Of a stretch of DNA of 64,000 nt, positions 1 to 8,369 are shown piece by piece. The position numbers and the translations under genes are program-made. The notes beneath the pieces are model-generated. The model saw nothing but the letters and a program-made list of their open reading frames with translations, was not told the DNA's origin and searched no databases. The DNA is from Gemmatimonadaceae bacterium (GTDB lineage Bacteria; Gemmatimonadota; Gemmatimonadetes; Gemmatimonadales; Gemmatimonadaceae): the NCBI GenBank assembly GCA_036003045.1, contig DASYSS010000042.1:1-64000 (forward strand), written 5' to 3'. Positions within the stretch are counted from its first letter, which is position 1; every line of letters begins with the position of its first letter.

Positions 1-2
1 GA

Positions 3-806
3 TCGAAGACGGACATCATCGATGCCCGGAAACTCGGCGAACTGCTTCGCAGCAATTTGCTGCCGACGATTTGGGTGCCGGACCTCGACACGCGCCGGCG
101 GCGACAACTGCTCCGCGGTCGGGCGTTCCTCGTCCGTGAGCAGACCCGGATCAAGAATCGCATTCACGGCCATCTCACCGCCGAGAACCAGCTCTTCTCG
201 CGGAGCGATCTGTATGGCAAGGCGGGTCGCGCATGGCTCGAGGCGGTCGCGCTGTCGCCCGTCTTGGCCGCCGAGACGCAGCGATTATTGCACCTGCACG
301 ATGTGCTGACGAAGGAGATCGCGCGGCTCGACTCTCAGGTGAAGCGCGACGCCCGATCTGATCTGACCGCGCAGCGACTGGCGACGATTCCGGGTGTGGG
401 CGTGTTTGGCGCGTTATTCCTGCACGCCGAGATTGGCCCGATCGATCGATTTCCGTCAAGTCATCAGCTCGCTGCCTACGCGGGGCTGGTGCCGACGACG
501 CGGAGTTCGGGGGGCAAGACGACTCACGGGCCTCTCGCGAAGATGAGCAATCATTGGCTGAAGTGGATTCTCGTGGAGATTGTACAAACGCTCAAGCTGG
601 CGCCTGGGCCGGTCGGGGCGTACTATCGCCATCTGCTGCGAGCGAAGGGCAAGCCGAAAGCGACCAGCGCCGCGGCGCGGAAGCTGTGTGGCTACATCTA
701 TTGGATGTTGAAGGAGCAGTGGACGTACTCGGAGTGGTTGCAGCAACACCTGGACGTCCGAAGACCGGAGGTGCGCCCGACTCAACGTTTGGGAGCGATG
801 GCGTAG
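3..806 (+). mobile_element. IS110-family transposase, 3' part (5' end outside the window)
   Basis: The reading frame is open from the window edge, where it reads KTDIIDARKLGELLR, a conserved IS110 stretch, so the gene starts upstream and lacks here its N-terminal DEDD (RuvC-like) domain. The visible C-terminal Transposase_20 half has the helix-hairpin-helix TIPGVGVFGALF, then RFPSSHQLAAYAGLVP and the GGKTTHGPLAKMSN region around the family's catalytic serine. IS110 enzymes move the element by a site-specific-recombinase-like mechanism without terminal inverted repeats, so the downstream element end cannot be located from this sequence alone. The coding part shows no frameshift or internal stop, so the copy may be intact. 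Confidence 0.9.
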
Positions 807-1164
807 CAGGATCGCGTCATTCACCCGGTAACGCGAATGGGCCACCTCCTTCGAACACACGCTCGTGTCTCCCCGACGTAGAGGCGCTTGAAGACGACTT
901 CGATGCGGAGTTGCTCTCGATCAGACGAGGAGAAGGAGCTGCCGTTTTCTCGATCTGGGTGAACGTCGTTGCGCAAGAAGCGGCCGTGCTCAACGACCGC
1001 GTGGTCGCGCTGTGCTCACGGCATATTGACTTTCAGAGGAACGCTGAAGCTGACAAGCGATCTGCAGCTGTTGCGCGGCCTGCTGCCTCAATCTTATATG
1101 ACTCACTTGCAGCTGGGCCTCGCCGCGTGGCGAGCCACGCAACCCGGACTATGAGAGGAGTACG
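807..1164. other. intergenic region between IS110 transposase and multicopper oxidase
   Basis: This 358-base stretch probably holds the right end and flank of the IS110 element and the leader of the oxidase gene. Short open frames exist on both strands but none resembles a known protein or has a convincing ribosome site. A candidate promoter lies at 1071-1099 and a purine-rich ribosome site (GAGAGGAG) ends about 6 bases before the oxidase ATG. Confidence 0.5.
1071..1099 (+). promoter_or_regulatory. candidate promoter of the multicopper oxidase
   Basis: A TTGCGC box (1071-1076) and a TTATAT box (1094-1099) are separated by 17 bases, about 65 bases before the ATG. The -10 box is good and the -35 box is weak. 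This is pattern recognition only. Confidence 0.3.
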
Positions 1165-3132
1165 ATGACGACGCTGACTGGACAGAAACGGCAGCCGACG
1201 CGCAACCTTCGCCGCGCCGTAACCGTCATCTCTTTGCTCGTCACATGCATCGCAGGCGCACGGACGAGCGTGAGCTCCGCCGCTCCGGAGGTGCGCCCGA
1301 ATCCAAACACCACGAGCGCCGGGATGCTTCACGATGGCGTGTTGACGGTTGCGCTCGAGGCAAAGCCCAGCCTGTGGCGCTTCAGCGGCACTCGTCAGCC
1401 GATGACGGTCGCGGCGTTCTCGGAACAGGGTAAACCACCACTCATGCCCGGACCGTTGCTCCGAGTCCCCGTTGGAACGCAGCTCCGGCTCACGATTCGC
1501 AACTCGCTCGACAAGCCGCTCACCTTCATCGTGCCTGCCGCGGTGCACGGTGCGCCGGACCGCATCACGGCCATGGATTCCGTGATCATCGCGCCCAACA
1601 CGGTCGATACGCTCTCCGCGCCTGCGACGGTGCCGGGCAGCTACGTCTACCGTGGCACGCTGCCCGACGGCGCGAGCAAGATCTCGCATATCGCCGGCGT
1701 GCTCGCCGGCACGATCGTCGTCGACAGCGCCGGCATAACGTCGCATCCAACCGATCGCCTCTTCGTCATCATGGCGACGGAAGATTCCCTATCGTCGGCG
1801 TGCGACGACACGACCTCCGGGGATCGTGCACGCGCGTTGGGTGAATGCCGTGGCCGCCGATTCATGTATACGATCAACGGCACCGAATGGCCGTTGACGG
1901 ACCGGATTCACGCCACGGTCGGCGACTCGCTGCACTGGCGAGTGGTGAACGCGTCCTCGCAGGACCATCCGATGCACCTGCACGGCTTCTACTATCGCGT
2001 CGACGCGCTGTCCGGTCCGCTGATCGATTCGACCAGTCGCCCGGCGCGCGGACAGCTGGTCGTCACGCAGCTGCTCACGGCGCTGGCAAGTATGTCGCTG
2101 ACCTGGTCGCCCGAGCGCCCGGGAAATTGGCTGTTCCACTGTCACTTCGCCCTGCACAACACACCGTACGCGATGATCGCGATGCCCGACGATCCCGACA
2201 TGCGGGACATGGCCGGCCTCGTCATCGGCGCGATCGTCGCGTCGCGACCGGGCGCCGTCGGCGCGGGTCATCCGTCACAGGAGCGACACCTTCGACTCGT
2301 CGCCGAGGAGACCCCGGCCACGGCGGGGACATTGCCGCGCATGTCGTTCGTGCTCGAGGAGAGTGGTCGGCGCGTCGATACGCACACCGACTGGAGCCCG
2401 CAGCTCGACCTCGTTCGCGGCGAGCCGGTCGCGATCACGATCGTGAACCACATGGCCCAGCCGACGAGCGTGCACTGGCATGGCGTGGAGGTCGAAGACA
2501 GCTATGCGGACGGCGCGCCGGGGTTCAGCGGTTCCGGAACGCATCTGGCTCCCGCGATCGCGCCGGGAGACTCATTCGTTGCGCGCTTCACACCGCCGCG
2601 CGCCGGCACGTTCATGTACCATACGCACGTCGACGAGATGCGCGAAGAGCTCGCGGGGCTCGAGGGTGCGCTCATCGTGCACGAGCGGCGCGCCGTCAAC
2701 GATCCGGACGACCACGTTTTTTTTCTCAAGGGACAACAACCACGCGACCGAGAACACCCGCTCGAGATCGACGGGACAACGAACCCCGACACCATCGTGC
2801 TTCACGTCGGGCACGCTGCGCGCTTTCGGTTTCTCAATCTCTCAACCGCCGCCGGAACAGCCGCACCGCTGTTCTGGCTCACCGCGCGACCGGACAGCGT
2901 CGCGGCGATCGCGCGAGACACGATGCTCGTGCGCTGGCAGCCGATCGCCAAGGACGCGTTCGATCTTCCGGCATCGGCCCGCGCGATCCGGATCGCCGAG
3001 CAAATCGTCAGCCTCGGAGAGACCTACGACGCCGAGTATACGCCGACGGCCCCGGGCATCCTTCGCCTCGAGGTGCGGGGCGCCACTGGAAACCACGGGT
3101 TGCTGATTCGCGTTCCAGTACGAGTGGAGTGA
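1165..3132 (+). CDS. secreted multicopper oxidase with permuted copper-site order
   Basis: A 655-residue protein with a basic N-terminus and hydrophobic segment (about residues 18-33), probably a signal peptide. Copper motifs are clear but in unusual order: HPMHLHG (H268-G274) and HCHFALH (325-331, type-1 Cys326) come first, and HWHG (437-440) and HTH (486-488) follow. In ordinary three-domain laccase-like oxidases the HWH/HTH pair is in domain 1 and the HPxHLHG/HCH pair in domain 3. The usual axial Met five residues after the last His of HCHxxxH is Ala here, with Met337 one place later. Such enzymes oxidise phenols or metal ions using O2 in the periplasm; the substrate cannot be read from the sequence. 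The start is supported by GAGAGGAG just upstream. The gene stands alone, convergent with the pectin operon. Confidence 0.85.
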   Translation: MTTLTGQKRQPTRNLRRAVTVISLLVTCIAGARTSVSSAAPEVRPNPNTTSAGMLHDGVLTVALEAKPSLWRFSGTRQPMTVAAFSEQGKPPLMPGPLLRVPVGTQLRLTIRNSLDKPLTFIVPAAVHGAPDRITAMDSVIIAPNTVDTLSAPATVPGSYVYRGTLPDGASKISHIAGVLAGTIVVDSAGITSHPTDRLFVIMATEDSLSSACDDTTSGDRARALGECRGRRFMYTINGTEWPLTDRIHATVGDSLHWRVVNASSQDHPMHLHGFYYRVDALSGPLIDSTSRPARGQLVVTQLLTALASMSLTWSPERPGNWLFHCHFALHNTPYAMIAMPDDPDMRDMAGLVIGAIVASRPGAVGAGHPSQERHLRLVAEETPATAGTLPRMSFVLEESGRRVDTHTDWSPQLDLVRGEPVAITIVNHMAQPTSVHWHGVEVEDSYADGAPGFSGSGTHLAPAIAPGDSFVARFTPPRAGTFMYHTHVDEMREELAGLEGALIVHERRAVNDPDDHVFFLKGQQPRDREHPLEIDGTTNPDTIVLHVGHAARFRFLNLSTAAGTAAPLFWLTARPDSVAAIARDTMLVRWQPIAKDAFDLPASARAIRIAEQIVSLGETYDAEYTPTAPGILRLEVRGATGNHGLLIRVPVRVE

Positions 3133-3169
3133 ACTTACGCGTACAAATCGGGACGCGGACGGCCTGCTG

Positions 3170-5590
3170 CTATCTAGCCGTCTGTCCGATGAGCGGCGTC
3201 CAGCCCGACAGCACCGCGCCCACGGTGTAGCGCGCGGCGTCCGTTTCGCTCAGCACACGACGCGCCTCGCTGTGCACGGCGCCCGGACCCTTCGTTCCAT
3301 ACTCCGCGAAACGTGCCGACGCAGGCTCGTACCACACACGCGTGCCGGTCGAGTCGACCGACGACATCCGATCCCACCCGCGCTCGCCGATGTGGTCGTC
3401 CATCCAGCAGGCTATGAAGGCCACGCTCGCCACGGCGCGCGGGTTGGCGAACGGATGCCACGGCCGGCCGAGCGTCACCGAATTCGGTGACATCGACGGC
3501 CGCTCCTTCTTCAAGCGGCTGCGCAGAAAGAGAAAGCCGTAGGGCTGGCCGAGGTCGGTGCTCGCCGCCGTCACGTATCCGTTGTTCGTCTTGCTCCCGC
3601 GATCGCGCGACACGATGTCGCAGTCGTCGAACACCGCCTGCCCGGCACCAAAGATGAAGTCGACGTGCCCCCACACCTCGCAGCGCGCGAAATAGCTGCG
3701 GCCCGAGTTTGGAAAGAGCGTGTCCTGGAAGCCGGTGATCTTCACGTTCACGAACGTCGCGCGGTCGGAGCCCAGGTCGAGCATCAGCGCGACGGCTTGC
3801 ATGTTCTTGAGCTTCGTTCTGTCGCTATCGGGCTTGGCGACATTGGCCGGATAGTCGAATGCGTTTTCGACCGTGAGGTTTTCGGCGCGGAAATCAGGCG
3901 CCACGACGCGAAGCGTGAAGCTGCCGCGCGTGCCGTACGTGCCGCCACCGGGATTCGGCGTGTCGGCGGCCGCGTCGTACGAGAGGATCGTGCCGTCTCG
4001 GCTTTCCCCGACCAGTGAGACGTAGGGCCGATCAATGGTGAGCTTCTCGTGGTAGCGACCATTCTTCATCAGGATCGCCGCGCGCCCAACGCCGTTCGGT
4101 GGAAGTGCCGTCAGCGCCGCGCCGAGTGTGTGAAAGGTCGGCGTGCCGGTCGAGCTATCGCCGTCCGTCCCTCGAAACTTCGCGTCGACGACGGCCGCGT
4201 AATGCGCCCCCCCCGAGCTGCCGGCCGACGCCATCGCCGGCATCGGGACGAACTTCCCGGTGCACGCATTCGGCGGCGCGTCCGACGGTGTGCCGGTGAG
4301 CTTCACGTCCTCGCCGGCGACCGTGAGGTTCGACGGCCCCGGTCCACGAGTAAGCGTGACGTGTTGGGCGAGCAACGTGATCGCCTTCGGGTCGTCGAAC
4401 ACGACGTTGTTGAACGCGATCTCGAGGCGGCGCGAAGCGTCGTACCCGTCGAGGGTCACCTTCCCGCCGTCGAGCACGCGCACGTCGGCGAGACGGATGT
4501 CGCGGTACTCGGGGATCAGCTTGCCCGTGGTCTCCGGCGACGCCGTGTAGTGCGTGTCCATTAGAATTGGCTCTTTCGTGCGCCGGATGCAAACATCGCG
4601 ATATTCGATATCGCGGACCAACCCACCTCGGCTCGCGTTCGACTTGATGCGCAGTCCGTTGTCCGCGCCCTCGACCGAGAGATCGAATACGCGAATCGCG
4701 CTCGCGCCGCCGTCCGTCTCGCTGCCGATTGACATGCCGTGGCCGCGATAGAAATGGTTGTGCGAGACCGTCATGTGCGTGCTGGCGACCTTCCCCGCCT
4801 TGATCGCCACGTCGTCGTCGCCGGTATTGATGTAGCTGTGGGTGATCGTGACGTTCGTCGCGCTCGTCGGATCGACGCCGTCCGTGTTTCGGGCCCGCGG
4901 ATCGCGCGTGTCGATGCGGATGCCCCACACCGTGAATCCGGACCCGTGGTCGAACACGACGTGGAAGTTGCCCGAGTTCTTGAGCGTGACATCGTACAGC
5001 ACCGCGCCGTCCGATTTCGTGAGCACGATGAGGCGCGGGCAGCTCTGCGACAGATTGCGCACCTTCGCGTCCTGCGCGAGGTCCCACCACGAGACGTTCT
5101 TGCCGAGCAGCTTGGCCCAGCCCCGCCCGTCGATCGTCCCCGGGCCCATGACGCCGACGCCGACGGCGCCGTTTGCCGCGATGAGCGGCTTGCAGCCGTG
5201 ACCCTTCTCGTCCACGGTACCGCAACGGCCGTCGATGTCGTACTCGCGCGGGTCGCGCGAGCCGAAGAGAATGGCATTCGTGTCGACGAGGAGCGTCACA
5301 CCTCGCTGCAGCGTGAGCGGCCCACTGAGAAACGCGCGTTTCGCGCCGGCGGCGCGCAACACGACGGCACGCCCCGCCCCGCAATGGTCGATGGCCGCCT
5401 GAATGCGACGCGTGTCGAGCTTCGACTCGTCGCCGTCGGCGATCGTCGTGTCCGCGACGGGCGACAACTCGGCATTGAGGACAGCGCACGACTCCGGACG
5501 CTTCGGCTCGACGACGTTGCGCGTGTCCTGAGCGCGAGCGGCCGCCGCCGCGACGCAGGCGAGCGCCAGCGCGACGCCCACGCGTCTCAT
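3170..5590 (-). CDS. fused polygalacturonase (GH28) - pectinesterase (CE8), secreted
   Basis: An 806-residue protein with a signal peptide ending near ARAQ. The N-terminal half is a GH28 beta-helix with all hallmark motifs: NTDGVD (about residue 233), GDDDVAIKAG (about 254), GHGMSIGSE (about 281) and RIKS (about 314). The C-terminal half is a CE8 pectin methylesterase with GFQDTLF (about 617), GHVDFIFG (about 639) and LGRPW (about 706), which carry the catalytic Gln/Asp/Asp/Arg set. One polypeptide should therefore remove methyl esters from homogalacturonan and hydrolyse the exposed polygalacturonate. The two catalytic domains are joined by a Ser/Gly/Pro-rich linker. The start is the ATG overlapping the stop of the DUF4861 gene (ATGA); the open frame runs further upstream but without signal-peptide sense. 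Last gene of the pectin operon. Confidence 0.93.
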   Translation of the reverse strand: MRRVGVALALACVAAAAARAQDTRNVVEPKRPESCAVLNAELSPVADTTIADGDESKLDTRRIQAAIDHCGAGRAVVLRAAGAKRAFLSGPLTLQRGVTLLVDTNAILFGSRDPREYDIDGRCGTVDEKGHGCKPLIAANGAVGVGVMGPGTIDGRGWAKLLGKNVSWWDLAQDAKVRNLSQSCPRLIVLTKSDGAVLYDVTLKNSGNFHVVFDHGSGFTVWGIRIDTRDPRARNTDGVDPTSATNVTITHSYINTGDDDVAIKAGKVASTHMTVSHNHFYRGHGMSIGSETDGGASAIRVFDLSVEGADNGLRIKSNASRGGLVRDIEYRDVCIRRTKEPILMDTHYTASPETTGKLIPEYRDIRLADVRVLDGGKVTLDGYDASRRLEIAFNNVVFDDPKAITLLAQHVTLTRGPGPSNLTVAGEDVKLTGTPSDAPPNACTGKFVPMPAMASAGSSGGAHYAAVVDAKFRGTDGDSSTGTPTFHTLGAALTALPPNGVGRAAILMKNGRYHEKLTIDRPYVSLVGESRDGTILSYDAAADTPNPGGGTYGTRGSFTLRVVAPDFRAENLTVENAFDYPANVAKPDSDRTKLKNMQAVALMLDLGSDRATFVNVKITGFQDTLFPNSGRSYFARCEVWGHVDFIFGAGQAVFDDCDIVSRDRGSKTNNGYVTAASTDLGQPYGFLFLRSRLKKERPSMSPNSVTLGRPWHPFANPRAVASVAFIACWMDDHIGERGWDRMSSVDSTGTRVWYEPASARFAEYGTKGPGAVHSEARRVLSETDAARYTVGAVLSGWTPLIGQTAR

Positions 5591-6762
5591 GGCCGTGCCT
5601 CGATCGTGACCGACAACGGCGTGGCGATGCGCTGCGCCTGTTGGTCGAGGTAGTTCCACCAGTCGCGCACGTCGTGGAAGTCGCCGCTCGCCGTCCAACC
5701 GGCGCCGATGTAGTAGCTCATCGCTTCGCCCGACTTCGCGTGCGACACCGCCATGTAGTGGTCGTTCGTCTCCTTCCAGTCGACGACCGCGTCGCGCGGC
5801 AGGAGAATGCCGATGCCGAGATCGCCGTGGCCGCCATTTTTCGGAACGACCGGCCCCCACTCTGCGAGCCACGCCCACGACTTCGCCTTGCTCTCGAACC
5901 CGACGACGCTGGGGCGCTTCACGATGCCCGTCACCCACGGGATGTCGGCCGAGGCGTCGTCCGTCTTGAAGATGCTGACGACGTGGTTGAGGTTGTGCCC
6001 CGCGTCGAGCGAGACACGCTTCGTTTCCGACACACGCAGTCCCGCGGCGTCCCACGGCTGATACTGCAGCTCGAAGATCGCCCGCACCGGCCCCGGCGCG
6101 ATGACGCGCCATCCCTTGAAGTTGAGCGCGCGATACAGCTTATCGCCGCGCCAGATCCCCGTCCCACCGGCGCCGAGCGATTCGCCGACGTCGAAGAAGT
6201 CGGCGCCTTCGCCGTTGTCGTGGTGGTACTCGTCGTGGCCCTTGGCGTACCACTTGTCGACGATCGGATCGCGCACGCGCTTGACCCAAATGTCGACGCC
6301 GCTGCTGTTGAGCGAGTCGACCTTCCAGAGTCCCTGGCCGTAGATGCGAAACGCGATGCGATCGCTCTCCCACGCGACGTCGTCGCGCGGGTCCTCGTGA
6401 ACGGCATAGGCGCGAAGCTTCGGCTGGGCAAATCCCGGCGCCCCGCTCTCGACGATGAACCGCTTCGCTTCGCCCGCCGTGAAGGACCCTTGGAAGATCA
6501 ACTCGTCCACCGTCCCGTCGCCGTCGTTGTCGACGACCTGCGACACGATCTCGTCGCCCGCGCTCGACCGCACGCGCACCGACCCCGGCGCCGCGCTCGG
6601 GATGTGCGAGCGAACGTCGGCCCACCGGATGCCGATCGTCTCGTCGGGGCGGGCGATGGTCAGCGTGTTCTGTACTCTGACCGCGAATCCGGCTCCCTGC
6701 GCGGCGGCAGCGGGAGCGACGGCGACGATTCCGGCGAGCACCAAGCCTAGATGGCGGGTCAT
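5587..6762 (-). CDS. DUF4861 family secreted protein (pectin operon)
   Basis: A 391-residue protein with an N-terminal signal peptide (cleavage likely near AAAAQG). The body resembles DUF4861 proteins, which are found in pectin and rhamnogalacturonan loci of Bacteroidota and relatives; their biochemical role is not established to my knowledge. It is rich in Trp/Tyr/Asp (for example DEYHHDNGEGADFFDVG), consistent with a carbohydrate-active or carbohydrate-binding protein. The ATG overlaps the kduI stop by 4 bases and its own stop overlaps the next start by 4 bases, so translation is coupled on both sides. Its position between kduI and the GH28-CE8 gene argues for a role in pectin breakdown, perhaps on a side chain or oligomer. 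Confidence 0.75.
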   Translation of the reverse strand: MTRHLGLVLAGIVAVAPAAAAQGAGFAVRVQNTLTIARPDETIGIRWADVRSHIPSAAPGSVRVRSSAGDEIVSQVVDNDGDGTVDELIFQGSFTAGEAKRFIVESGAPGFAQPKLRAYAVHEDPRDDVAWESDRIAFRIYGQGLWKVDSLNSSGVDIWVKRVRDPIVDKWYAKGHDEYHHDNGEGADFFDVGESLGAGGTGIWRGDKLYRALNFKGWRVIAPGPVRAIFELQYQPWDAAGLRVSETKRVSLDAGHNLNHVVSIFKTDDASADIPWVTGIVKRPSVVGFESKAKSWAWLAEWGPVVPKNGGHGDLGIGILLPRDAVVDWKETNDHYMAVSHAKSGEAMSYYIGAGWTASGDFHDVRDWWNYLDQQAQRIATPLSVTIEARP

Positions 6763-7583
6763 TTCAGTTCCCTCATGTCGACCGCTTGCATGTCCGAGAA
6801 ATCCTGGTTCTCGCCGCCCATCGCCCAGCAAAACGAGTAGGCCGCGGTGCCGCACCCCGAGTGAATCGACCACGCCGGCGAGAGCGCCACTTCCTCGTTC
6901 CGCACGACCACGTGGCGCGTTTCGCCGGGCTCGCCGAGCAGATGCATGACGACGTCCTTCTCCGGTAGATCGAAGTACAGGTAGACCTCGGTGCGCCGCA
7001 CGTGGCGGTGACTCGGCATCGTGTTCCACACGTTGCCCGTCGCCAACGTCGTTACGCCCATGAGCAGCTGGGCCGTCTGCACGCGACCGGGGTGGATGTA
7101 TTTGGCCAGGCGCCGTCGGTTGGCACCCGCCTCGGTGCCGAGATCCGACGCGTCGGCGTCGGCGCGCGCGATTCGCGCGGACGGGTGCGTCGCGTGCGCC
7201 GGATAGCTGACGAGGTAAAAGCGCGCGGGCCGTTCGGCGCTCGAGCTGCCGAACGACACGTCGCGCGTGCCGCGCCCGAGATAGACCACATCGCGCGGCT
7301 GCATCTCGAAGCTCGTGCCCGCCGCGCGAACGACCCCGGGCCCGCCGATGTTCAGCACGCCCAGCTCTCGGCGTTCCAGAAAGTGCTCGGCCGCGAGCCA
7401 CGCGGGAGGATCCAGCGGGAGCGTTTCACCGAGTGGCACTGCTCCGCCGAGGATCACACGATCGAGATCGACGTGTTTGAGCGTGAGCCGACCCGCGCTG
7501 AACAGCCCGCGCACGAGAAACGCCGCGCGCAGCTCGTCAGCGGAAAGGTGTCTCGCCCGTTGGGCGTCCGGCAGATGATGCAT
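6759..7583 (-). CDS. kduI: 5-keto-4-deoxyuronate isomerase KduI
   Basis: A 274-residue cupin-fold protein of typical KduI length. It converts 5-keto-4-deoxyuronate, formed from unsaturated galacturonate, into 2,5-diketo-3-deoxygluconate in the cytoplasm. Family motifs include MPSHRHVRRTEVYLYF (about residues 188-203), which supplies His/His/Glu metal ligands, and WSIHSGCGT (about 238-246), which supplies the last His. The next step is done by KduD, encoded 15 bases upstream. The stop overlaps the DUF4861 start (ATGA). KduI together with GH105 shows that the operon handles unsaturated uronates as well as saturated galacturonate. Confidence 0.95.
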   Translation of the reverse strand: MHHLPDAQRARHLSADELRAAFLVRGLFSAGRLTLKHVDLDRVILGGAVPLGETLPLDPPAWLAAEHFLERRELGVLNIGGPGVVRAAGTSFEMQPRDVVYLGRGTRDVSFGSSSAERPARFYLVSYPAHATHPSARIARADADASDLGTEAGANRRRLAKYIHPGRVQTAQLLMGVTTLATGNVWNTMPSHRHVRRTEVYLYFDLPEKDVVMHLLGEPGETRHVVVRNEEVALSPAWSIHSGCGTAAYSFCWAMGGENQDFSDMQAVDMRELK

Positions 7584-7598
7584 GGCGGTTTCCGTGCG

Positions 7599-8369
7599 TC
7601 AGCGAGCCATCCAGCCGCCGTCCACCACGAGGACGTGACCGTTGACGTAGTTGGCGGCGTCCGACGCGAGGAACACGACGGCGCCCGCGAGATCGGCCGG
7701 TTCTCCCCACCGCCCCGCGGGTATGCGCGCGTTGATCTGCGCGACGCGCGGCGCGTTCTCGCGAAGCGCCTGTGTGTTGTCGGTGGCGAAATAGCCGGGC
7801 GCGATGGCGTTGACCTGCACGTTGCGCGACGCCCACTCGTTGGCGAGCGCTTTCGTCAGTCCGACGATACCGTGCTTGCTCGCCGCGTACGCCGCGACCG
7901 TGAGCCCGCCGCTGAACGACAGCACGGACGCGATGTTGACGATCTTTCCCCCCCCCGATCCGCGCTCGACCATCCGAGCGCCGAAGCGCTGACTGAGCAG
8001 CCACGCGGCGTCGAGGTTGGTTCGCAGCACGCGGTCCCAATCGTCGATCGGAAACTTCTCGGCGGGGTGCCGCGCGATGTCGCCCGCGTTGTTGACGAGA
8101 ATGTCCACCTCCGCGAGGCGCTCCACTTCATCCGCCATCGCGTTGAGTGCGCGACGGTCGGCGAGGTCGGCGGAGATCGTCCACGCGTGTCGTCCCAACG
8201 AGCGAACGCACTCCGCGGTCTCGCGCGCGCCGTCCGGGCGCGAGCTCGCGCACGCGACGTCGGCGCCGGCCTCGGCCAGCGCGATCGCCAGGCCGCGACC
8301 GAGCCCCCGGCTCGCCCCCGTGACCAGCGCCGTCTTGCCGGCGAGCGAGAACGCGTCGAGAACGCTCAT
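7599..8369 (-). CDS. kduD: 2-dehydro-3-deoxy-D-gluconate 5-dehydrogenase KduD (SDR)
   Basis: A 256-residue classical short-chain dehydrogenase. The NAD(P)-binding TGASRGLG is at residues 17-24, the NNAG motif is near residue 90, and the catalytic YAASK is near residue 160. It ends with the family's typical HVLVVDGGWMAR. Known reaction: 2,5-diketo-3-deoxygluconate to 2-keto-3-deoxygluconate (KDG). The start overlaps the stop of the GH105 gene by 4 bases, and kduI follows 15 bases on. SDRs are promiscuous, but the neighbours make KduD by far the likeliest assignment. Confidence 0.92.
   Translation of the reverse strand: MSVLDAFSLAGKTALVTGASRGLGRGLAIALAEAGADVACASSRPDGARETAECVRSLGRHAWTISADLADRRALNAMADEVERLAEVDILVNNAGDIARHPAEKFPIDDWDRVLRTNLDAAWLLSQRFGARMVERGSGGGKIVNIASVLSFSGGLTVAAYAASKHGIVGLTKALANEWASRNVQVNAIAPGYFATDNTQALRENAPRVAQINARIPAGRWGEPADLAGAVVFLASDAANYVNGHVLVVDGGWMAR

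Noticed and set aside
554-1168. A 204-codon open frame downstream of the IS110 gene
   Set aside because: Its first part is the transposase read in another frame, and the rest has no known motif or ribosome site.
5587-7401. Long minus-strand frame upstream of the DUF4861 protein
   Set aside because: The upstream part is kduI read in another frame; the signal peptide begins at the ATG at 6762.
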